From the NCBI RefSeq assembly GCF_000720725.1, contig NZ_JOCQ01000076.1, positions 1 to 58,088 of the forward strand: a stretch of DNA of 58,088 bases, read 5' to 3'. The stretch comes from Streptomyces rimosus subsp. rimosus. GTDB taxonomy: Bacteria > Actinomycetota > Actinomycetes > Streptomycetales > Streptomycetaceae. Within the stretch, counting starts at the first letter, position 1, and each line of letters opens with the position of its first letter. The translations under genes were made by a program, and so were the position numbers. Of this stretch, positions 52,574 to 58,088 are shown piece by piece. Below the pieces are notes generated by a model. That model was not told the DNA's origin, ran no database searches, and worked only from the letters and a program-made list of their open reading frames with translations.

Positions 52574-53446
52574 TCAGATGACGGGAGGGCGGCCCAGCCG
52601 GGTCAGGCGCCACACGGTACGCCACTTCATGGGACGCCTGGGACCACAGGATGTGGACCAGCCCTCCTTGAAGCCGCCCAGCCAGGCACGCAGGGCGGGC
52701 CGCGAGGGCCGCCGGGCCAGGGTGAGCAGGAACCAGACACCGAGATAGACCGGAACCAGCGGAGCCGGGAGGTTGCGGCGGGCCAGCCAGACCCGGTTGC
52801 GGGCCACCATACGGTGGTAGACCGCGTGCCTGCTGGGGGCGTGGGTGGGGTGCAGCAGCACCATGTCCGACCGGTAGTCGATCATCCAGCCCGCGTCCAG
52901 GGCCCGCCACGCCAGGTCGGTCTCCTCGTGGGCGTAGAAGAAGTCGTCGGGCAGCCCGCCGACCTCCTGGAAGACCTGCGTACGGACCGCGTTCGCGCCG
53001 CCGAGGAAGGTGGTGACGCGGGAGGACCGCATCGGGTCGGAGGCCCGCAGCCGCGGCACGTGCCGGCGCTGCGTCTCCCCCGTGTCCGGGTCCGCGATGC
53101 GGAAGCTGATGATGCCGAGCTTCTTGTCGCGGGCGAACGCCTCGCGGCACAGTTCGGCCGTGTCCGCCCGGTCGAGCAGCCCGTCGTCGTCCAGGAACAG
53201 CAGCACGTCCATCTCGCCGCCGCCCGGTCCGAACGCCTCGATGCCGACGTTGCGCCCGGCCGGGATGCCGACGTTCTCCGACAGCTCCACGGTCCGTACG
53301 CCCTCGGGCAGCGGCGGCAGCGGCGAGCCGTTGCCGACGACCACGACCTCGATGTGCTCGCCGTGCTGCTTGGCGACCGAGTCGAGCAGCGCGCGCAGCT
53401 CGTCGGGGCGGTTGCCCATGGTCAGGACGACGGCGCCGACCTTCAT
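52574..53446 (-). CDS. Family 2 glycosyltransferase
   Basis: 290 aa from ATG 53446. The N-terminal Rossmann-like segment is VGAVVLTMGNRPDEL, the metal-binding acidic run is FLDDDGLL (Asp86-88), and FFYAHEETDLAWRA provides the expected ED catalytic region of GT2 inverting enzymes of the rhamnosyl/galactofuranosyl type. The C-terminus has a membrane-near helix (VYLGVWFLLTLARRP). It should add a sugar to the exported polymer or lipid. Confidence 0.9.
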   Translation of the reverse strand: MKVGAVVLTMGNRPDELRALLDSVAKQHGEHIEVVVVGNGSPLPPLPEGVRTVELSENVGIPAGRNVGIEAFGPGGGEMDVLLFLDDDGLLDRADTAELCREAFARDKKLGIISFRIADPDTGETQRRHVPRLRASDPMRSSRVTTFLGGANAVRTQVFQEVGGLPDDFFYAHEETDLAWRALDAGWMIDYRSDMVLLHPTHAPSRHAVYHRMVARNRVWLARRNLPAPLVPVYLGVWFLLTLARRPSRPALRAWLGGFKEGWSTSCGPRRPMKWRTVWRLTRLGRPPVI

Positions 53447-53460
53447 CTCTCGCGCCCCCG

Positions 53461-54240
53461 TCACTTGAGCCTGCTGGAGGCGAGGATGGACACCAGGTGC
53501 AGCACGGTCTGCAGGAGCGCGATACCGGCCATCACCGCGACACCGAGCCGCGAGAAGAACAGGTCGCCCCGGACCGCGTCCACGACCGCCAGCAGCAGGA
53601 TCACCAGCGACGCCTCGATCCCGAGGATCAGCCGGTGGAACTTCAGCGCGGCGGCCGCCTTGCGGGCCAGCGCCATGCCGGACGAGCGCGGCTCGGACGC
53701 CGCTTCCTTGACCGGCGGCAGTCCGCCCTGGTGGCGGGCCACGCCGACCAGGTCGGTCTCGGCCTTGATCAGGATCGCGCCGAGGGCGGCGAGGGTGCCG
53801 AGGAAGGCCCACAGCCAGTCGATCCGCCCGGAGCCCCACAGGTCGGCGGCGCGCAGGCCGAAGCCGACCAGCACGGCGGCGTCGGTGAGGTAGGCGCCGA
53901 CCCGGTCGAGGTAGACCCCGCCGAGCGAGAACTGCTTCTTCCAGCGGGCCACCTCGCCGTCGACGCAGTCGAGCAGCAGGTAGAGCTGGACCATCACCAC
54001 CCCGAGCACGGCCCCCCAGACGCCCGGCACCAGCAGGGCCGGGGCGGCGAGGACGCCGCAGAGGGTCATGACATAGGTCAGCTGGTTCGGCGTGATCCTG
54101 GTGTTCACCAGGTACCGGTCGCAGCGCAGCGAGATCTCCCGCATGTACAGGCGACCGGCCCAGTGCTCACCGCTGCGCCGGTCCTTGACACCCGCGGGGT
54201 GCACGACCGGGCGGAGTTCAGCTACTGACGGCTTGTGCAT
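53461..54240 (-). CDS. CDP-alcohol phosphatidyltransferase-family protein with altered motif
   Basis: 259 aa from ATG 54240. The family motif D-x2-DG-x2-AR-x8-G-x3-D-x3-D is present at 91-116 (DCVDGEVAR, then GVYLD) except that the last Asp is Ala116; an Asp follows at 120. About six transmembrane helices are visible. Normal members transfer a phospho-group from a CDP-alcohol to an alcohol. Losing the final Asp, usually the catalytic base, predicts reduced or changed activity. The start overlaps the dehydrogenase gene by 23 bp. Confidence 0.87.
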   Translation of the reverse strand: MHKPSVAELRPVVHPAGVKDRRSGEHWAGRLYMREISLRCDRYLVNTRITPNQLTYVMTLCGVLAAPALLVPGVWGAVLGVVMVQLYLLLDCVDGEVARWKKQFSLGGVYLDRVGAYLTDAAVLVGFGLRAADLWGSGRIDWLWAFLGTLAALGAILIKAETDLVGVARHQGGLPPVKEAASEPRSSGMALARKAAAALKFHRLILGIEASLVILLLAVVDAVRGDLFFSRLGVAVMAGIALLQTVLHLVSILASSRLK

Positions 54241-55279
54241 AGTCGGCGTAGGCGTCCCTGATCTGGTCGGTGGACAGGTCGAGGTGTTCGAGGATCGTGT
54301 AGCGGCCCGGGCGGGTCTGCGGCGCGTACTCGACGGCCCGGACGAACTCCTCGTCGCTGAAGCCGATCTCGCCGGGCGTCACCGGCAGGCCGTGCCGCCT
54401 GAGCACCTCGATCATCAGCCCGCAGGTCTCCTTGTCCCCGCGCAGGTGCGTGGCGAAGGCGGCACCGAGGCCGCACTGCTCGCCGTGGCTCGCCGCCCGC
54501 TTGGGGTAGAGGAGGTCGAAGGCGTGGTTGATCTCGTGGCAGGCGCCGGAGGCCGGGCGGCTGTCGCCGGCCACCGACATGGAGATGCCGGTCAGGACCA
54601 GGCCCTCGGCCAGCACCTGGAGGAAGCCGTCGTCGCCGACGCCGCCGGGGTGGCGCAGCACGGCCTCGCCGGCCTGGCGTGCCATGGCGGCGGCCAGCCC
54701 GTCGATGTCCTCGCCGGTCTCGCGGTGCGACAGCTCCCAGTCGGCGACCGCGGAGATGTTGGAGATGGCGTCGCCGATCCCGGACCGTACGAAGCGGACC
54801 GGGGCCTCGCGGATGACGTCGAGGTCGATCACCACGGCGATCGGGTTGGGCACGCCGTACGAGCCGCGGCCCGCGTCGTTGTCGAGGGTGGCGACCGGCG
54901 AGCACAGGCCGTCGTGCGAGAGGTTCGTCGCGACGGCGACCAGCGGCAGGCCGATCCGGGCCGCCGCGTACTTCGCGCAGTCGATGATCTTGCCGCCGCC
55001 CAGGCCCACGACCGCGTCGTAGTGGCCCTTCTTCATGGCGTCGCCGAGCTTGATCGCTTCGTCCAGCGTGCCGCCGCCGACCTCGTACCAGTCGGCGCCG
55101 GGCAGCATCGGGCACAGCCGCTCCCGCAGCCGGGCGCCGGAGCCGCCGCTGATGGCGACGGCGAGCTTCCCGGACGCGGAGATGCGCTGGTCGGCCAGCA
55201 GGCCCGCCAGGTCGTCCAGTGCGCCGGCGCTGATGTCGACGACGACCGGGGACGGAATCAGGCGGGTCAGTACCGGCAT
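54218..55279 (-). CDS. Glycerol-1-phosphate-dehydrogenase-like enzyme (AraM/EgsA type)
   Basis: 353 aa. NAD(P) loop VGLGGGKIIDCAKY, then TNLSHDGLCSPVATL and SGIGDAISN (metal Asp), GACHEINHAFD and ASHGEQCG (metal His residues) match the archaeal/bacterial glycerol-1-phosphate dehydrogenases. It should reduce dihydroxyacetone phosphate, or a similar ketone phosphate, to the sn-1-type polyol phosphate. Its neighbours, a nucleotidyltransferase and two CDP-alcohol transferases, provide a clear use for that product. Confidence 0.88.
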   Translation of the reverse strand: MPVLTRLIPSPVVVDISAGALDDLAGLLADQRISASGKLAVAISGGSGARLRERLCPMLPGADWYEVGGGTLDEAIKLGDAMKKGHYDAVVGLGGGKIIDCAKYAAARIGLPLVAVATNLSHDGLCSPVATLDNDAGRGSYGVPNPIAVVIDLDVIREAPVRFVRSGIGDAISNISAVADWELSHRETGEDIDGLAAAMARQAGEAVLRHPGGVGDDGFLQVLAEGLVLTGISMSVAGDSRPASGACHEINHAFDLLYPKRAASHGEQCGLGAAFATHLRGDKETCGLMIEVLRRHGLPVTPGEIGFSDEEFVRAVEYAPQTRPGRYTILEHLDLSTDQIRDAYADYAQAVSS

Positions 55280-56004
55280 GCGATCTCACGGCCCTTCGCG
55301 AGGTCGTCGTGGTTGTCGATCTCGACCCACGCGACCTCGCCGATCGGCGCCACGTCCACCTTGAAGCCGCGGTTGACCAGCTCCTGGTAGCCGTCCTCGT
55401 AGTACAGGTCGGGGTCGCGCTCGAAGGTGGTCTTCAGCGCGTCCGCCAGCTCCTCGGCTGCCGAGCCCTCGATGAGGGTGACGCCGATGTACTCGCCGGT
55501 GGCCTGGGCCGGGTCCATCAGCTTGGTGATCTTCTGGACGCCCTTCTCGGGGTCCACGACGACCTTCATCTCCTCGTCGGCGAGCTGCTTGACCGTGTCC
55601 AGCGCGAGGATGATCTTCTTGCCGTCGCCGCGGGCGGCGAGCAGGGTCTTCTCGACGGAGACCGGGTGCACGGTGTCACCGTTGGCGAGGATCACGTCGT
55701 GCTTGACCGCGTCCCGGCCGCACCACAGGGAGTAGGCGTTGTTCCACTCCTCGGCCTTGTCGTTGTCGATGAGGGTGAGCTTGAGGCCGTACTTCTCCTC
55801 CAGCGCGGCCTTGCGCTCGTACACGGCCTCCTTGCGGTACCCGACGATGATCGCGACCTCGGTCAGGCCGATCTCGGCGAAGTTGCCGAGCGTCAGGTCC
55901 AGGATGGTGGTGTCACCATCGACCGGCACCAGCGCCTTGGGCAGGGTGTCGGTGTAGGGACGCAGACGCCGTCCGGCGCCGGCGGCCAGCACGAGGCCGA
56001 TCAT
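55267..56004 (-). CDS. Nucleotidyltransferase (sugar- or polyol-phosphate cytidylyltransferase-like)
   Basis: 245 aa. The nucleotide loop is LAAGAGRRLRP (6-16), followed by PKALVPV, an acidic ILANGDTVHP centre and EIDNHDDLAKG near the C-terminus. It resembles inositol-1-phosphate or phosphocholine cytidylyltransferases rather than RmlA glucose enzymes. I infer CTP plus polyol phosphate gives CDP-polyol, the donor for the CDP-alcohol transferases next to it. Its ends overlap both neighbours. Confidence 0.85.
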   Translation of the reverse strand: MIGLVLAAGAGRRLRPYTDTLPKALVPVDGDTTILDLTLGNFAEIGLTEVAIIVGYRKEAVYERKAALEEKYGLKLTLIDNDKAEEWNNAYSLWCGRDAVKHDVILANGDTVHPVSVEKTLLAARGDGKKIILALDTVKQLADEEMKVVVDPEKGVQKITKLMDPAQATGEYIGVTLIEGSAAEELADALKTTFERDPDLYYEDGYQELVNRGFKVDVAPIGEVAWVEIDNHDDLAKGREIACRY

Positions 56005-57794
56005 GCGGGTTCTCCTTCATCGTGTACGGCGGGTGCTCCGGAGGACACCCAGAAACGGATGCTCTCGGCGAGCACCAGCAGCGCCAGGACCACTGCCAGG
56101 GCCGTCAGCGCGATTGTGAAACCTGTCGAGTGCAGCAGGGCCGCGAGGAGGACAACGACCAGCGTGCGTCCCTCGTGCCCGCCGGCGGCCCGCACCAGCC
56201 AACGCGGCGGGGCCCCGGCGCCCACACGGATGCGGTAGACGGTGTCGTAGTGATGGTAGGCGACCGCCGCGACCAGCCCGAACGCCGCGGGCAGCGCCTG
56301 GTCGGCGCCGGAGCGGGCCGCCACGACCAGGATGGCGACGTACTCGCCCGCCCGGAACAGCGGCGGGACGAGCCAGTCGAGCGGGCCCTTGAGCGGGCGG
56401 GCGACGGCCTGGCCGGAGAAGAGGGCGTAGATCACCGCGATGACCACGGTCGTCCACGTCACGGGCTCGTCCTGGAGGATCACCCAGGTCAGGAGGCAGG
56501 CGGCGCCGAGGAACGCCATGACGGGGGCGGTGAAGGCACCGCCACTGCCGCCCCGGGCGAACAGCGCGGCGAGGGGCCCGGAGTCCGCGAGGTCGGCGAG
56601 TGCGCCCGCCGCCCGGTCGGTCCGGCGGGCCCGCCGCGTCAGCGAGCGCAGCACCCGGCCCGCGGTGGTGTAGCAGGCGGCCAGGGCGCAGCCGATGAGC
56701 AGCGCGTAGAAGACGATGCGCGGGGTGGTGCAGGCGGTCAGCACGGCGATCATGGCCCAGCGCTCGCCGATGGGCAGCACGATCATCCGGCGCACCCAGA
56801 CCGTCCAGCCGACGCTGTCGAGCCGGTCGGACAGGGCCGCGGTGGGGCTGGTGTTGCCGGTGGCGTCGTGGTTCGCCTCGTTGAAGGAGAAGTCGACGAC
56901 ATGCCGGCAGGTCTGGAGCACCATGGCCCCCAGAGCCAGCGCCCACACGTCGTCGCCGCCGCGCGCCGCGCCGAGCGCCAGGCCCGCGTAGTACGCGTAC
57001 TCCTTGGCCCGGTCGAAGGTCGCGTCGAGCCAGGCGCCCATCGTCGAGTACTGCAGCGAGTAGCGGGCGAGCTGTCCGTCGGTGCAGTCCAGGACGAAGG
57101 AGAAGATCAGCAGCAGGCCGGCGGCGATGAAGCCGCCGCGGCTGCCGGTGGCCGCGCAGCCCGCCGCGATCAGCGCGGTGAGCAGCGACGCGGTCGTGAC
57201 CTGGTTGGGGGTCAGGCCGCGGCGCGCGCACCAGCGGGCGAGGTAGCGGGAGTACGGGCTGATGAAGAAGGTGGTGAAGAACCCGTCGCGGGCCTTGACG
57301 GCGGTACGCAGCCGTACGGCCTCGTCGTCGACGGCGGCGACGGCCTCCTCGGCCGTGGCGCGCTCGGCGGGCGTCAGCGGCACGGTCGCGACCAGGCTGC
57401 CCAGCTCGATGTTCTGCGGCGCGGCGTCCTCGGCCGTCATGCCCTCGGCGAGCGCGTCGGGGAGGACGTCCACGCGGTAGCGGGTGCCGGGTCCGGCGGG
57501 GACCGCGGTGGCGGCGCGCTTGAGCGCGGCGCGCGCCTCGGGCTGCGCCGTCACGGCGCCCGGCACGGCGGCCGCCGGGAAACGCGGGTCGGTCAGCGCC
57601 AGCCGCAGGCTGTGCAGGTGGCCGACGAAGCGCGGATCGACGACGGCGACGCGTTCATCGGCCGGGACCTCGGCGAGCGCTTCGGCCACGGCCGCGGCGC
57701 CGTCCGCCGTACGGACGTGGAAACCCAGCGAGCGCAGGGCGGCTTCGAGCGGCGACCCGGCGACCGGCGGACCGGTGAGGATGGCGGTCGACAG
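56001..57794 (-). CDS. DUF5941/CDP-alcohol phosphotransferase membrane protein with CTG start
   Basis: 597 aa if started at CTG 57794. That codon has AAGGAG (57809 down to 57804) nine bases upstream, and the frame is open from it; the nearest ATG/GTG/TTG is GTG 57689, which would cut 35 residues off the nucleotide-binding-like start (STAILTGPPVAGSPLE). The middle holds the complete CDP-alcohol motif DCTDGQLARYSL then GAWLDATFD, with both final Asp residues. The C-terminal half is the DUF5941 membrane region. It should transfer a CDP-activated alcohol to a lipid or sugar acceptor. Confidence 0.85.
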   Translation of the reverse strand: MSTAILTGPPVAGSPLEAALRSLGFHVRTADGAAAVAEALAEVPADERVAVVDPRFVGHLHSLRLALTDPRFPAAAVPGAVTAQPEARAALKRAATAVPAGPGTRYRVDVLPDALAEGMTAEDAAPQNIELGSLVATVPLTPAERATAEEAVAAVDDEAVRLRTAVKARDGFFTTFFISPYSRYLARWCARRGLTPNQVTTASLLTALIAAGCAATGSRGGFIAAGLLLIFSFVLDCTDGQLARYSLQYSTMGAWLDATFDRAKEYAYYAGLALGAARGGDDVWALALGAMVLQTCRHVVDFSFNEANHDATGNTSPTAALSDRLDSVGWTVWVRRMIVLPIGERWAMIAVLTACTTPRIVFYALLIGCALAACYTTAGRVLRSLTRRARRTDRAAGALADLADSGPLAALFARGGSGGAFTAPVMAFLGAACLLTWVILQDEPVTWTTVVIAVIYALFSGQAVARPLKGPLDWLVPPLFRAGEYVAILVVAARSGADQALPAAFGLVAAVAYHHYDTVYRIRVGAGAPPRWLVRAAGGHEGRTLVVVLLAALLHSTGFTIALTALAVVLALLVLAESIRFWVSSGAPAVHDEGEPA

Positions 57795-58088
57795 ACGAAC
57801 TCACTCCTTGGAAGCTGGCGAGGCCGCGCCGGTCGGTCCGCATTCGATACGGGCTACCCGGGCAGCGGGCGTGGCACACCTGGCCCCAGGGGGTGGGTGG
57901 GCACGTCGGCAGAGGCTATCGGATCGCCGGATGCGGCCGTTCACCGCGCATTCACCGCACGATCGAGTGACCGCCGGCTGCGCCTGCCGCGATCATCATG
58001 GTGGATCGGGGCGCCCGGGAACAACTGACGCCCGACCGAGCCCCGGACATCACGCCCTATATGGGGAATCTGGGCGGGTGTGGGGGAA
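57795..58088 (-). promoter_or_regulatory. Upstream region of the export operon with a possible promoter
   Basis: 294 bp to the window edge. On the minus strand TAGCCT (57918 down to 57913) could be a -10 box and GAACGG (57943 down to 57938) a weak -35 box, 19 bp apart. Nothing coding is seen. Confidence 0.35.

Noticed and set aside
1..58088. tRNA or rRNA genes, insertion sequences, prophage or integrase genes
   Set aside because: No tRNA T-arm consensus, rRNA sequence, transposase, integrase or long terminal inverted repeat was recognised.

Overview
The window comes from the chromosome of a high-GC actinomycete, almost certainly a Streptomyces. The evidence is the very high GC with strong third-position GC, frequent GTG/TTG starts, GTGA/ATGA stop-start overlaps, a four-gene conservon (cvnA-D), an Xre-DUF397 regulatory pair and a hopanoid cluster in the usual Streptomyces order. 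All assignments rest on reading the sequence; no database search was run.

Layout. 1-10.1 kb: a YiaA/B-type membrane protein, soxR, a split transketolase whose start lies just behind a perfect SoxR-type operator, a monoglyceride-lipase-like hydrolase, a Tat-exported beta-propeller amidohydrolase, a Gfo/Idh/MocA oxidoreductase and an acyl-CoA dehydrogenase. 10.2-14.3 kb: a conservon (cvnA-B-C-D) with a GAF protein coupled behind it. 14.6-17.5 kb: a methyltransferase and a TetR regulator sharing a dyad, then a VOC protein behind three identical palindromes, and a lipoprotein. 17.5-26.9 kb: seven genes on the minus strand (AraC regulator, MFS exporter, P450, AsnB, ParB/StrR-like regulator, divergent CysK-like enzyme, CysE). 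The AraC and MFS genes carry DtxR/IdeR-type iron boxes. This looks like a small iron-regulated gene set for an amino-acid-derived metabolite that I cannot match to a known pathway.

27-37.4 kb: mixed housekeeping and regulatory genes (GlsB, MBL hydrolase, membrane protein, FAD oxidoreductase, Xre-DUF397-DUF574 operon with a divergent RsbW-like gene, SGNH hydrolase, tyrosine phosphatase, lipoprotein, small protein). 37.4-50.4 kb: the hopanoid operon, read hpnC-hpnD-small ORF-hpnE-polyprenyl synthase-shc-hpnG-hpnH-ispG-dxs-aminotransferase. HpnC/D/E make squalene, Shc makes hopene, HpnH/G and the aminotransferase build the side chain, and Dxs/IspG boost precursor supply. The ispG copy is broken by an internal frameshifting deletion. 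A 41-codon ORF is coupled on both sides between hpnD and hpnE.

50.8-57.8 kb: an operon with a TagGH-like ABC exporter, a GT2 glycosyltransferase, two CDP-alcohol phosphotransferase-type proteins, a glycerol-1-phosphate-dehydrogenase-like enzyme and a nucleotidyltransferase. It is probably a pathway for a CDP-alcohol-derived surface phospholipid or glycopolymer. The first gene of this operon seems to use a CTG start. Small tandem repeats of 6-27 bp recur at gene ends and at two gene starts across the window.
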